DNA of 64,000 bases from Elysia chlorotica (lineage: Eukaryota > Mollusca > Gastropoda > Plakobranchidae), in contig RQTK01000797.1 of NCBI GenBank assembly GCA_003991915.1, forward strand, positions 1-64,000. The letters run 5' to 3'. Shown here in pieces: positions 1 through 12,626 of the stretch. How positions within the stretch are numbered: the stretch's first letter is position 1; each line of letters begins with the position of its first letter. A program made the translations under genes and the position numbers. The notes under the pieces were generated by a model, which saw only the letters and a program-made list of their open reading frames with translations, was not told the DNA's origin and made no database searches.

Positions 1-574
1 GGGTTTCCATGCTTGAGGTACGCGGGTACCGGCTGCGATGAATGGGTTTTTAAATGATGTCTCGGTGTCTCGGTGTCTCGGATCAACATCATCATTCTCA
101 GCGGCCGTTGTTGATCATCTCCGGCGCCGAGCATGCTGGGATTGACTCGATAATCCGCCCCTTGTGTATCACTCCGCGTGGATCCCACCCATACTTTTTT
201 ACTGCAGTTATTACTCCGCTTTTCAGCGTTGGCAGGCACAATTATCACCAGACCAATGAGATGTCGAGGTGGCAAGACAAGTATGGAAACTTGCATTTTT
301 TGGTGTTTACAAACACACGCGCGCAATAAATAAATTAATAAAGTTATACTTTGTGATAAATTATCTTTTGCGATGTTGGTGAAATTACAATTCATACCAA
401 ACAAACAAATATAAGATTAAAAAGTGATCTTTTTACAATCTCTTTAAAACTAGTTTTCATGAAGATAATCGAAAACGAAAGAAAGTTAGATATTCCTTAC
501 AGACATCCGATTAGACAATAATGACGAAAAAGTCTTTGGAAACGCACATAGTATTTGTCTCAAATGAATTGTAT

Positions 575-576
<2 letters not shown>

Positions 577-609
<33 letters not shown>

Positions 610-628
610 TTTATCTCTTTATTTTATA

Positions 629-703
<75 letters not shown>
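577..703. repeat. (TG)n followed by (CT)n microsatellites
   Basis: A TG run at about 577-608 is followed by a CT run at about 630-703. Open frames across it consist only of Val/Cys or Ser/Leu repeats and are not genes. Confidence 0.95.
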
Positions 704-704
<1 letters not shown>

Positions 705-891
705 CTTGACTCCATCTCTCTCTGTTTTGTTAGCAGGTGTCTAGTGACAAAGATTGCCTCCCAGCGATATCCAAACGAATTCAACTTTTGACTTCCATGC
801 GAGAGTGAGCCTTTTGTTAAAGGAAACTTTTCATTCCCAATTTCCTATGATTCATCCATTCCGACCTGTCCAACGTGGATCATTTCTCCGT

Positions 892-1140
<249 letters not shown>

Positions 1141-1846
1141 AAGGGCGCCATTGCTCCTCTCTTAGAAAACTGTTGTAGGTCGTCCCTCTTTTCTTTCGTC
1201 CTTTTTGCGTTGATTATTGGATGCTTCCTTCTTCTGTACACGCACGTAGCAAGGATTTCATTTCATTTTTTTTATAATTATAATTATAGGCATATCATTA
1301 AAACTGATGACAAAACTCGTTTAATTTTATATAAAATAATTTTTGTAATTTTTTCGTTGTTGATTTTTTTTATTTAAGTAAAATTCTGGCTAGGCTAAGC
1401 ATTCCTCTGGGAATGTACTTTAGCAAAATAAAATTTTCTTTATAAAAAAAACATCCGTTTTGAATTTTAATTAAAAGGGAGTCTATTTTTCTTATTTGTT
1501 ATCTATGAACTTTAAGGATTTGCATAACATTAAAATCCATCGTCATAGCTGAGAAAATGTTTAAAAGTGGCGTAGTTGTCTCAATAAGCTTTTAAAAGGT
1601 AAAAAGATCTTTTAAAACCTGTAGACCAAGACACCATTGAGGGGCAAGTCGATCGTCTCGTAATCCTTAAAAATTATATTAATTTAAATTCTTTTTTTCA
1701 CCTTCGCTAAACAAAAAGGCCCAGCTCTAAAACATTTCCATATACCAGATTGTTATCCCAGTGGTCTCCACTTATAATATTTACTAAGTTAGAACAAAAA
1801 AAACACGTTATAGTAGCCCAAAGCCCTGTCCATACTCTTACTACCG

Positions 1847-1982
<136 letters not shown>

Positions 1983-2629
1983 GATTTCTACTTCTACTAC
2001 TTCTACTACTTCTACAATGTATACTACTATTGCTATTGCGGTTACCTCTTTGCTGCTACTCGTGCTGCTATTACTTATGCTACCAATTATGTTATTATCA
2101 CTGCTATTAACGAGATATTGCTGTAAAAATAATGTTATTACAAAAATCAAATTTTCTTGTTACTCTGTTGTATTGAGTAACATCCTCAACAATATGAGGA
2201 ATATTTTTTGGGACCGAAAAGATCAACCTGTCCAAGATGCCAAACCATAGAAATGAAATTATAAAGCATTCTCTGGGTTGAAACGCCTATCAATCTTGGC
2301 GTGCTGCGAAGGCCCTCGGGCACTTTTTCGACGTCAAGTGTTTTTATTAAGATCAACAGCTTGTGGTGCCATTATAAATACACACGCAATACACAGAGCC
2401 TTGGTGACAAAATTCAAACTTGAAAAAAAAAGCCTTTTTGAACCATGAAAAATAAAACAAGTAAACAACGACGCTAGAGGGGTTGAGCTCGTTTAAGAAA
2501 GAAAAAAGTTTGGGAGCTAGGAAATAAATGTAGGCGTCTTGCTGGTTCCATGATGAAGGGCTTCAAAAAGTTTTAACTGGTTGGATTTTAAAAAAAGAAG
2601 GTTTTGACTTGTGGAATAGGGAGCCTTTG

Positions 2630-2735
2630 AAGAACAGTCGGTAGTGCTTGAGACTCAAAACCATGGGATACACTGTTCAAATCTCAACTGGAGCCCGTCC
2701 CTGTAAAGAATTCTTCTGGAAATGTAATAAACGTG
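2630..2735 (+). mobile_element. Possible tRNA-derived SINE relic
   Basis: A GTTCAAATC element resembling a pol III B box lies about 40 bases after GTCGGTAGTGC, which could be a decayed A box. The spacing fits a tRNA head, but no second copy is seen in the window, so the call is weak. Confidence 0.3.
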
Positions 2736-3316
2736 TAAGTTACAGTGTCAAAACAGAGAAAAAAACGATTCGTACCTACGTATTTTGCGCGGTTATCATT
2801 AAATTTTTTTTTGTTCTACTCTTGTCTAATGAATGAGGTTGAACAGCAAAAACTCGTTTTGCCTCAAAGCTAAAATCAGCATAGAATTAATAATTTATTG
2901 TTTTTAATACATCATACTATCGACTGTTGTCCGTTAACTTTTCGAAATGTAACTCTTTAAAGTTATATGCACTTAATCTTCGAAGTAAGCATTTTATTAG
3001 GGAGAGTGGGTCAAAGGCTTTGAAATAATACTTTTCTCAAATAAAATTCAATGTGCCATTTTTCTGTCAGAGAAAAGATGAATTACCTTATGAAAATAAT
3101 TCGTTGCCATATCTGTTGACTGATATGCCCATCTATGAACAATTTCAGAAATAATATTCAAAAAATTATCAGAAATACTAAAAACTATGGTTATGAAAAT
3201 GTTCAAAGGTTTTCTTTCTCTACTTCAAAGTACTGAATTATTCTTGGACCAAGGCAATGCTTTTTTTTAAAGTTACATCCCATAATTCTGAGCCACACGA
3301 TCTTTCTCTGTTTCAG

Positions 3317-3578
3317 ATTGCATGGGCCAATGGTCGTGTTCTGTTCTACAAGAAAGACTCCACGGCAGAAACATCGCGACATTGCCACGGTCAACTAACC
3401 TACATCAGATCGGCCAGCAACAGACACGAACAGAACCTGGAGCTGTGTAGAGAGGGAGGGATTCTTCAGGTGCTCACGCTCAGACAGATTGACAAGGGAG
3501 AAACACTGCTCATCTGGTACGGGGAGGAGCTAGCAAGAGAACTGGGCGTGCCTTTTCTGACCCCAGCACACATCAGAG
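3317..3578 (+). CDS. PRDM13: PRDM13 PR/SET domain exon
   Basis: The exon follows TCTGTTTCAG and ends before GTAATA; it enters in phase 0 and leaves in phase 1. It encodes 87 residues beginning IAWANGRVLFYKK and including GQLTYIRSASNRHEQNLELC and GETLLIWYGEELARELG. The Arg-xx-Gln-xx-Leu strand and the WYxxEL end are typical of the second half of PR domains. The family's methyltransferase activity is usually weak or absent, so no enzymatic claim is made. Confidence 0.88.
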
Positions 3579-4376
3579 GTAATAGAAAAAAGATTGTTAT
3601 TGCAGCTGTGGATTTGATTGCTGTCCAGATTTCATTGTAACATTTTCACTACCCTAGACGTGTTTATAGTTAATAAAGTTATTCTTCAATATTTCTACAA
3701 GAAGGAATTAACTTTATTATTTATGCTGAGCCCGTGGATGTTGGATCATTGTCTGAAGCCCCGTTACAATATATAATTTTATAACCTGAGCTGGGCTCTG
3801 CAACAGAGACTGTGCATCACCCAACAATCCATGTTACACCATTTAAAATTGAGTTTTGGAAAGACCAAAAAAAAAAAGAAAACAACAAGAAAAGTCGATA
3901 TCTCATTTTTAAACTTTTTAGAAAATTATTATCTAACTGATTTGGGGGGGGGGGGCGTAGCCTCGGGGTAGAGCATCGGCTTCTGGTGCAGAAGGTTTGT
4001 GGTTTGAGCTCTGGCAATTTCGCCCCCTACTGGTTGGACCGGTATCAGTTAAATGTGACTAGCTGAGACAAGAGCCATAGTATCCCTGCCCTTTCTCGTG
4101 TGTCGCAGCACATAAAATTGTCAGACGCCAGTCTTGGGGTCCTTCCACAACATAGCCCATATAGTTTTGATGTTGGTCGTTAAAACCGAGTAAAAAAAAC
4201 AACTAACTGATTTAACAACCTGCTTCTAGCGGATAAAATTTCACGTTTCCTTAGGGTTTTTCTTTTCTTTTTTTTTTTCACGGAGTCGAAATCCAGCACC
4301 CACACAAAAACAAAACAAAAACCAACGAAACAAAACGGCACGATAATTAGGGATATATGGGGACAAAAGAGTCGGA

Positions 4377-4427
<51 letters not shown>

Positions 4428-7400
4428 GTTGTTGTTGTTGTTTTAGTAATGTGAGTTTCGGGGGAGGCTGTCGGACGTTAAACTCAACTCTATTCGGGGG
4501 AGGCCCCTGGCCAAAAACTTGCAATCGGTCAGAAATGTATTAATTTGTCAAATTTTGCCCCATACTGGCTGGGTCGGTTTTAGTATAATGTGACCAGGTG
4601 AGGCAGGAGTCCAGGTCTCCCCGCACTGTCTCTGTGTGGCAAAGTAAAACAACGTGAGTTTCAGATTAATTCGTTTTATTGATTGGCCAATGATGACAGT
4701 GAAACTTGAGTTGAGAATTTTGCAGTAAATCTCAGGTTTTTAAACACTTTAAGTCTAAGAAGTTTTTTAAAGAGGTTCAGCCCATTTAAAATTGAGTTTT
4801 GGAAAGACCAAAGAAGAAAACAACAAGAAAATCGATATCTCATTTTTAAACCTTTTATAAAATTATTATCTAACTGATTAGGGGGGGGGGGGGGTAGCCT
4901 CGGGGTAGAGCATCGGCTTCTGGCGCAGAAGGTTTGTGGTTCGAGCTCTGGCGATTTCGCCCCCCTACTGGTTGGGCCGGTATCAGTTAAATGTGACTAG
5001 CTGAGACAAGAGTCATGGTATCCCCGACCTCTCTCGTGTGTCGCAGCACATAAAATTGTCAGACGTCAGTCTTGGGGCCCTTCCACAATATAGCCAATAT
5101 AGTTTTGATGTTGGACATTAAAACCGATTTTTTAAAAAAGCTAACTGATTTAACAACCTGCTTCTAGCGAATAAAATTTCACGTTTCCTTACGGTTTTCT
5201 TTTTTTTTTACGGAGTTGAAATCCAGCACCCACACAAAAACAAAACAAAAACCAACGAAACAAAACGGCACGATGATTTAGGGATATATGGGGACAAAAG
5301 AGTCGGCTAAAATTTAAATGGCTGTCAGTTTTGAATGAGTAATCCCCCTTGTAAAGACCTGCCTTGTCCAACGCTAGAACTAGATTATTAAGCTTATTTT
5401 GGCACACAAAGGCCCGTGCGGGAAGCTTTGAGAGCGATTATCGTTAACCACCAGCAGCAATTAAAAAATGCAGTGCATGGTTGTGTCTATGTGTATGTGT
5501 TTGTATACATGTGTGTCATACATCTGTGTGCACGTAAATCAGTTATGTGTGTGAATATCATTATGTCTGTGTGTGTGTTAGAACTTACAGTATAGGAGGG
5601 TAAAAACCAATACTGATAATTATTTTTTATTTTAAAGACGCGAAAAAAGTCTCAATCAATAAACAATGACGCCAAAACACATCAAAATTTAAACGAAATG
5701 ATAAGTTAATTTACAATTTAAAAAATAAATTGCTTTGGCAATTTTTTTCCAAATTGGGTTGAGTTATTTGTGCTTCCGCAGGCAAAAGTAGATCCCTTGT
5801 AAGGCACACAACGAATCCATTCTTCTCGGTAGATTGATACGCCAAAACCCTTGGATTTGTTTACTAAAACGTACAAATGTGTATAGAAACACTTACGACC
5901 GCCTGTCAGATTTACCAGTTAGTTTGCTATTTTGCCCGTGTCTTTTTATTTGCATTTTCCTGGAGTTCTTGTTTTAACTTCTTTTTTGTTTTTCTCCTTA
6001 TCTTCAGCCGTTCACTATATAGCTTCGTTTCTTCTTTCCCTTTTCTCATTCTTTCTGCTGATTCTTTCCTACCTCTTGCATGCACTTTCGTGGTCTCTAA
6101 ATCTGTCTGCTTTACCAAACAAATAAAATATCAGTGTTGTTTTCAATTTAGTTTTCCGTTTACATGTTTTCAATTAGTTCTTTAAAAATTATTTATATAC
6201 TTTAAGATAATTGTATTTATCATCGGGCAACATTATGTTAAGCGTCGCACATAAATAAATTAATATCATTGTTATAATGTACTTATTTGTTTCTTCTCCA
6301 CACAAAAAAACCAGGATCCAACGAGTACGCCTGCACAGCGTGTGCCTCTGTGTTTGCCCACCCCAACGCTCTGAAAGCACACATTTTTCTTCAATGTTCC
6401 GGATCCAAATCGAGACTGAGCCCCAGAGAGGACGAACACCTCCTGGTGCCATTTGAAAAGTTGCTGCTAAAGCTGAACAACACCTCAAAGGTAGCATCGC
6501 GCAGGAAACAAGAGCAAAGCGATAATAACAAACCACATAAAGCTGTGAACATGAAATGTACCTCCGAGGGGAAGCCTTCAACAGGCTGCAATCCTCGCAA
6601 AGAGTCAAGGCAAGATGGAGAAAGCTGCTCAGGGGCTTTGTACAACAAACACGGTGATAAATGTTGCAGCTCAAGCGAGCGACAAGAGAATAAGTTATTC
6701 AAAGATATATCTGCAGTGAAGAAACCGTCCACGTCCAAGGAGGGTAACGCCTCGGACTGCCCAGATACTTGGTCGTCCCCAGCATCATCGTCGTCGTTGA
6801 CGTTATCTCTCTCATCTTTTTCATCACCGCCACTCGCTGATGACAGTATAACGATGAGTCCCGACTCATCGACAGACCAAAATTCAGCTTTGAATTTATC
6901 TTTGAGGGTAGAATCCACCGAGCCCTCTCAGATGATAAATCCTCTTCCAAAGCAGTTGGCTCCCCATTTACGACAGTTCGAGTTGCAAGCTTGTGGACAG
7001 CCTCCCTATTCCAGCATGGCTCACTGGAGTCGCGCATTAGCGGCGAGCAATATTCTTGCTCAGACCTTTGCGTCTTTGCCAATACATGGTTTTAGTCCAG
7101 GTACCACAGCAAATGGTTACTTCCAAAATACATTGCCTGTTGGACAACCGTCCATTCTGGCTAACCAGTACTATCATCGTAACAATTTCCACAAACAATT
7201 TATACCAACAGATGCCTTGTCTCCTTTAAAGCATCCTGCACTCCCCGCTACAAACCCTACCTTCCCCACGTTTCCCCCATTCCCTAGATACGAGCCATAT
7301 CACAATGCGTTATCTATAAAACGTATGGAAGAAATGCAGCGTCAGCATCAACACAATGTAGGTAATTTCCAACAGAATCCTAGTCAATTTCAGAACCATT

Positions 7401-8077
7401 TACACAAACAATCTAAGAAGTCGTTCTTTTCTCCGTCTCACTGCGGACCCCCTTCGATTGTGAAGAACGCTACAGTATCCTCTCCCATCCCACCATCACC
7501 ACAGTCCCAACACCATCAAAACCAGGAACAACAACCTCACCAATCACCGAGAACTTCCAGCTCCAACGTGTATGGTCTCTCTTTACCTTCAGACAAAGAA
7601 CCACTGGATCTTCTTCCACAAGCATACTTCGCAAACAAATCCAAGAAAGGCCATCTTTGTATCTACTGCGGTAAGGTATATTCTCGAAAGTATGGACTTA
7701 AGATCCATATGCGGACACACAATGGCTATAAACCGCTCAAGTGCAAAATTTGCTCTCGGCCGTTTGGAGACCCAAGTAACCTTAACAAACATGTGCGTCT
7801 TCACGCCCAAGGAGAAACTCCGTACCGCTGTGACTACTGTGGCAAGGTTCTGGTGAGACGCAGAGATCTGGACAGACACATTAAGTCCAGGCATCCTTGC
7901 GGTAGGCTCAGGTCTGAGGTTTCTTGCGATGATGATCACATTCACAATAACGCTGAGGAGGAAGAGGAAGAGGTGGACTGGGAGGCACAGAAAGATGACG
8001 ACGGGTGTGATGATATCATCGACGTGGCTGGTGTTGATGGAGAATCCATTCTATCAGAAACTGCTCTATCAGAGTGA
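3317..8077 (+). CDS. PRDM13: PRDM13-type PR domain zinc finger protein (3' two coding exons)
   Basis: Two coding exons, 3317-3578 and 6315-8077, join in phase 1 (G|GA giving Gly). PRDM13 is a nuclear transcription regulator of neural cell fate. The first exon encodes the later half of a PR/SET domain. The second starts with one isolated finger, has a long Ser/Pro/Gln-rich linker, then three adjacent C2H2 fingers and an acidic tail. This one-plus-three finger layout and the residues HLCIYCGKVYSRKYGLKIHM and GDPSNLNKH are hallmarks of PRDM13 as I remember it. The 5' coding exons holding the start codon and the first half of the PR domain are not seen in the window. Both splice borders are canonical. 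PRDM8-type proteins are less likely because the three-finger block reads as PRDM13 throughout. Confidence 0.88.
3944..4192 (+). mobile_element. tRNA-derived SINE, copy 1
   Basis: The head reads GTAGCCTCGGGGTAGAGCAT (A-box region) and GGTTTGAGCTC (B-box region), typical of a tRNA-derived pol III promoter. The body contains ACTGGTTGGACCGGTATCAG and the tail ends GATGTTGGTCGTTAAAACC. Several related copies occur in the window in both orientations, which defines it as an interspersed family. The family name is not known to me. Confidence 0.75.
4378..4440. repeat. (ATT)n/(GTT)n microsatellite
   Basis: About 16 ATT units are followed by GTT units, lying between the two copies of the segmental duplication. 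Confidence 0.9.
4463..4655 (+). mobile_element. Decayed SINE fragment(s)
   Basis: A tail-like GTCGGACGTTAAAC at about 4468 precedes a diverged SINE body at 4550-4655 with CTGGCTGGGTCGGTTTTAGT and CACTGTCTCTGTGTGGCA. It appears to be an older, broken copy of the same family. Confidence 0.5.
4880..5133 (+). mobile_element. tRNA-derived SINE, copy 2
   Basis: Same structure as the copy at 3944-4192, with a better-preserved B box (GGTTCGAGCTC). It lies in the second unit of the segmental duplication, so it was copied with that block rather than inserted independently. Confidence 0.75.
6315..8077 (+). CDS. PRDM13: PRDM13 zinc-finger exon (C-terminal coding exon)
   Basis: The exon starts after CACAAAAAAACCAG and ends at the TGA at 8075-8077. 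The first finger (from about 6321) reads CTACASVFAHPNALKAH, then IFLQC, so its last ligand is Cys (C2HC). The linker is rich in Ser, Pro, Gln and His. Three C2H2 fingers follow from about 7650 to 7900: CIYCGKVYSRKYGLKIHMRTH-type, CKICSRPFGDPSNLNKH-type and CDYCGKVLVRRRDLDRH-type, joined by short TGEKP-like linkers. The tail is strongly acidic (six consecutive Glu) and ends SILSETALSE. The terminal segment has a second copy downstream at 8142-8312. Confidence 0.9.
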
Positions 8078-8312
8078 AGTTCTATAGAAGTGTAGTAAAT
8101 GTGTATTTGCGTCAAGAGAATGACAGACAGTAACACGCTTGTGATGAGGAGGAGGTGGCGAACTGGACGGCACCACAAGGTGACGAAGGGTGTGATGATA
8201 TCATTGAGGTCGCTGGTGTTGGTGGGGAATTCCCGCTACCAGAAATGGTTTGATCTGAGTGAAGTTTAGTAAATTTGTAATGGTGTCAAGAGAATGACAA
8301 ATAGTATAACGT
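7954..8312 (+). repeat. Tandem duplication of the PRDM13 coding end and 3' UTR
   Basis: Unit A (about 7954-8139) covers the acidic tail, stop codon and early 3' UTR. Unit B (about 8142-8312) repeats it with moderate divergence; both contain GGGTGTGATGATATCAT and GTCAAGAGAATGACA. Unit B keeps an open frame at 8143-8253 encoding DEEEVANWTAPQGDEGCDDI and then IEVAGVGGEFPLPEMV. This mirrors the real C terminus but is in a different frame from the main coding sequence. Confidence 0.8.
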
Positions 8313-8504
8313 TTTTAATTTTTTTAAACCACTCTATAAAGACAATAGTGGTAGTAGTCTTGCCTGATGAATGTTTGCAGGGAACCTGAATTTAATTTAT
8401 ACATAGTATTTGAATAATATTTAATGCCAATATTATGATTAGCAATATCTTCATCACCATGATTATTATTATCATCATACTCTTTATAACCATTGTCACA
8501 CCAT

Positions 8505-8507
8505 CGT

Positions 8508-8538
<31 letters not shown>

Positions 8539-8577
8539 TCATCATAATCACCATCATCATTCTTATCATCATCATCA
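8505..8577. repeat. (ATC)n microsatellite
   Basis: About ten perfect ATC units followed by imperfect ones, flanked by related ATT and CAC triplets. Confidence 0.9.
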
Positions 8578-9301
8578 TGACCACCACCTTCGCCACCACC
8601 AACACTATCATCTTTGATCATCACTGTTACCGTACTATTATTTTCCTATCCTTTTCTCAAAGAAAGGCTGTGATTTTATTGATTTGTAGTCTCTGGGTCC
8701 AAAATAGACCAGGGGTAAAATAGACCAGCATGAGGATTCATAGCTTAGGGCGTTGTTGTGTTGTTTGTGGGATTTTTTTTCCTTAAAGGATTATTTTAGT
8801 CGACTTATTTTGGGGGCAAAGAATTAGTTACTAGTGCTACGTCATGTTTATAACGTATCCTAACTTAACCGACAAAAATGCTTACGAATTCTAGATCTCC
8901 TTGACTATGTTATAAGTATTTTCTTCAACTTAAAACAGTTCACTTAATTTATTTACTTAATTATATTGTTTGTTTGGTTTTTTTTATAACATAATGAATT
9001 TAATACGATAAACTTCATAATATAGACTCATTTTAATCGGTCGCACATATATTTAATTGGCTCCAAGAATTATTATTTATATGATTTTATGCAATGACAA
9101 ACTCATTAAACAAATATTATATTATGCAATGTACATTTGTTACTTTTTTATCGTGTATACAATTCTGTAATGTTGACGGCCTATTAAAGTTATTACATAA
9201 TAGTTTTAATACATTACCATCTTTAACGCTGAACTTCTTGTCATTTTTATAACTGTTAAGTTATTACAACTGTTTTTGTTTTTATTGTTGTTGTTGTTAT
9301 T

Positions 9302-9429
9302 GTTCTTCTTCTTCTTCTTCTTCTTCTTCTTCTTCTTCTTCTTCTTCTTCTTCTTCTTCTTCTTCTTCTTCTCCTTCTCCTTCTTCTTCTTCTTCTTCTT
9401 CTTCTTCTTCTTCTTCTTCTTCTTCTTCT

Positions 9430-9461
<32 letters not shown>

Positions 9462-9462
9462 A
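9302..9462. repeat. (TTC)n microsatellite, about 160 bp
   Basis: A long TTC/GAA tract with a few TCC interruptions. The poly-Lys and poly-Phe frames are artefacts of the repeat. Confidence 0.95.
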
Positions 9463-9584
9463 TTAGAGATTTAAAAAAATATGGTCTTTGGCTACAAGGA
9501 AAAGGGAAGTAGTCAATAGAATTACGCTGATTGAGAATAGTGGAGTTGTAGGGATTGAGAGAAAAGGTGTATTAACAGAAGAAG

Positions 9585-9587
<3 letters not shown>

Positions 9588-9639
<52 letters not shown>
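9588..9639. repeat. (CT)n microsatellite
   Basis: About 25 CT units followed by a short T run. Confidence 0.95.
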
Positions 9640-9642
<3 letters not shown>

Positions 9643-12107
9643 TTTTTTTTTCTCTCTCATCTATATTCGAGCACCTCCTCAAACATCTTTAACTAACATC
9701 TCTTAAAGATACAAAATCTTACAGGACAATTGTAGACACCACACTGACAGAGAGACGGAACTTTGGAATTGGTGAAACAAACCAAAAGCACTTAAACAAA
9801 AACCTCTTTAAACCTAAATGAGATATTTATTTCACTTGCTTCCTTCAAAGTTATCAATTCACATGAAGCCCAAATTTCAGGTATGTAGTGAACACTCAAA
9901 TAACTGCATTGATGAATTTCGATCAAACATATTCTTTGTTAAACAATGCGAATTTAAATTCTAAGTCTAAATTCAAAAGTTTGTTTATAGATCTGCATTT
10001 ATTTCATTGATGAAAATGAAAATGAGGAGCGTTTCAAAATTTAGAATTGTGTTGGAAGGGCTAAGTGTTGCTGTGTTAAGGACACGTTTATTAGAAGTAT
10101 AAATTGGTGGGATATTATTTGACACCTTTGTTCTCCAAAACAAATTGATAAGGTTAAAAAAATCAGGTATACATGCAAACGAGTGAAACATTTAGAATGC
10201 ATTCTCTATATACATATCTTTTACAATCTTTTCTTCCTTCAATGATAAAAACATATTATGCTTATGCCAGCCTTAAAATAAATTTCTATTTCTATTTTTA
10301 AGTTTAATTTTCATTTATCACATAAGAAACTTAGCTGATCTATTATTTCATTTTATATCTAAAAAAAAATACCACACTTGTATAATTACATTATAAAGGT
10401 ATGATTCTCTTATTGGTGTTGATAAGTAAAATTCCGAAAAAAAGAAGAAAAAAAAAAAGAAAGTATTCAGTAGTTTACTGACAAGTAATTACAGAAAGTT
10501 TATATCCTTTGTACATTTTTTTTTTCAAATAGCCTACAATTTTACTTTTCAAATAGCTAATCCTCTACTGATATTGTTTTTAGAATTGACAAAATAATTT
10601 TGACCACAAATGGGGAAAAAAAAAACAATTTTTATCACAGATAGATTCTTTAACAACTTTCACTGTGATTTCTCTTGACAAAGTATCAAATGCTATGTCA
10701 CACAAGATATGTGTAGCCAAAACTTATGTTATATTTATCTTTCAAGTATATAAAATGTTACCAACTCTCCCAATGTCTTTAGCAAATAATATTTCTGTCA
10801 TGATAAAAATTTCATCAGATCATATTATTTTTCTATCTAATTCATCCAGGTTCTTGTAATTGCAATGTAGTGTACTAAGACCATATTATACAAAACAATC
10901 ATTATATTCATATCCTATAACTATTTTGCTTGCTGACGCAACCATTGAGAACAATACAATATACTCTCACTTATTCAATTCAATCATTCAGAAATATTAA
11001 TTTCTTGCCAGTACATCGTTCTCAAAAATCAATAATACAAAAAGTAATTAATAAAATTCTGACAATTATATGTTGTAATTAAACAAATTGTGCCGGTAGT
11101 GTATACACATCCACCAGCCCATGTGTTATCAAACTTTTTTTTATTATTTGCTTTATAAAAAAGATTGATTACAGAGGTAAACAAAAAGAAAAGGAAATTT
11201 TAGTACAGTTTTTTCAACATATTTCATAAATACTGAAAAAACTCTCAGAGCATATCTTGATGAACCTCAAGACCTCAAAAGATACTTAAGAAAATATGCA
11301 TCTTCCAAACAACAAAAGATCAAGATACAATTTAGAGATAATTTTTATAATATAAATATTTTTCAGAATAAGTATCACACAGCTTTCGGATCATTTTCGC
11401 TTATAATGTAACACACTTTAGCTTTTACGGTAAGTGACTTTCCAAAGAAAACAAAAAAAGTTGTACAGCAGCTCCCTTGTAAAATAAAAATAAAAACATG
11501 GCCAATATTAGCTACATGTTTAAAATATCTTGAGCTCAACGAAAATGCTCTATCAAATAGGCCTAATAGAAATTGTACAAGTTTCTATATCAATAATCTG
11601 TCCTATAAAACTATTTAACTAAATTCAACCACCTGTTTCTTCTAGTTCTGTTCACTTTTTGCACTGCCTTTAAAATTTAAAATCCTATTAAAAGTGCCCT
11701 CCTTATCGGCATATTCTAAAACTTTCTTAAACAATACCATCACTGTCTTTGTTTTTTTTATTTTTAGCTAGTAATACAAAATAAACTCAACACTCAAAAT
11801 GCAAATAAAATAACAAGTGGTTTGGTCCCATAATCCAATTTTTAGCATCCACAATATCTAGAAAAAAAAATATCACTGTTTATTTTCATGAAACTTAAGT
11901 TTTTGTTATCTAAATAATCACAAACATTTTTTAATTGACAGGTTTTGTCTCTATAAATTAACATGCCCATTATCTTAATTATTCCACAAATTTCTTCAAA
12001 CTAACAGTTTTTTCTCTTTCAAAACTATAAAACTCAAAGGACTTTTTCTCTATCTCTATCTAAGTTGTAAATAATACTAAAAATAACCATTAATGAAATT
12101 CGACCAA

Positions 12108-12308
12108 TCACTGCGCTGCTTCCTCTTCACCTCCAGCTGCAGGTGCTTCTGCTTCTGGTGCATCCACTGCTGGTGCCACTTCTTCTGCTGTCTCTTCCTC
12201 AGCCTTAGCCCCTGATTCTGCCTCCTCAGCTCCCTCCGTTGGGGCTGCCGGTGATTGCTCCTCCCCTCCCTCTGTAGCTGCTGGGGCTGGTGCCTCCCCT
12301 CCCTCAAT
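12108..12308 (-). CDS. RSPH3: RSPH3 last coding exon
   Basis: The acceptor reads CCTTGACAG and the exon enters in phase 0. It encodes 66 residues, almost entirely Glu, Ala, Pro and Gly (starting IEGGEAPAPAATEGG), then TGA. Low-complexity acidic tails are common at this end of the family. It is separated from the previous exon by a 4.7-kb intron. Confidence 0.8.
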   Translation of the reverse strand: MEGGEAPAPAATEGGEEQSPAAPTEGAEEAESGAKAEEETAEEVAPAVDAPEAEAPAAGGEEEAAQ

Positions 12309-12544
12309 CTGTCAAGGAGGAGTGAATGGGGGTAAGAGGAACAAAAAAAGGTTCACTTTAGCCATCATTTTTAAATATTTTAGTTTATAAATAATAACAA
12401 CGATTACAAAAATGTTACATGTACGAGCTGTTAAGGATAATAAGTACAGTGTAGTTTTAAGTGCTATTTAATGGTAGTTTTTAGTAAAAGTAGTCGTACC
12501 ATTAGAGGTTTAGTACTTAAAGCATAGTAGAGTGATAGTAGCAA

Positions 12545-12626
<82 letters not shown>

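Larger units (their letters stand above)
3838..5305 (+). repeat. Direct duplication of about 0.53 kb, units 3838-4377 and 4778-5305
   Basis: Both units start with ATTTAAAATTGAGTTTTGGA, hold a SINE in the same place and end with TATGGGGACAAAAGAGTCGG. They differ by scattered substitutions and short indels, so the duplication post-dates the SINE insertion but is not brand new. The 0.4 kb between units holds an ATT tract and a decayed SINE. Confidence 0.85.
3579..6314. other. PRDM13 intron with segmental duplication and SINEs
   Basis: The intron runs between the PR exon and the zinc-finger exon. It contains a roughly 0.53-kb block present twice (3838-4377 and 4778-5305), two full SINE copies inside those blocks, a SINE fragment and an ATT microsatellite. 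No further exon is recognised. Confidence 0.8.
8313..12107. other. Intergenic or 3' UTR sequence between PRDM13 and RSPH3
   Basis: Very AT-rich sequence with ATC, TTC and CT microsatellites and no recognisable exon. The two flanking genes are convergent, so this interval probably holds the 3' UTRs and polyadenylation sites of PRDM13 (from the left) and RSPH3 (from the right). Confidence 0.6.

Noticed and set aside
54-329. First PRDM13 coding exon in the GC-richer start of the window
   Set aside because: The frame does not resemble the first half of a PR domain, and no phase-0 donor joining 3317 was identified.
9206-9512. Poly-Lys / poly-Phe open frames
   Set aside because: Translations of the TTC microsatellite.
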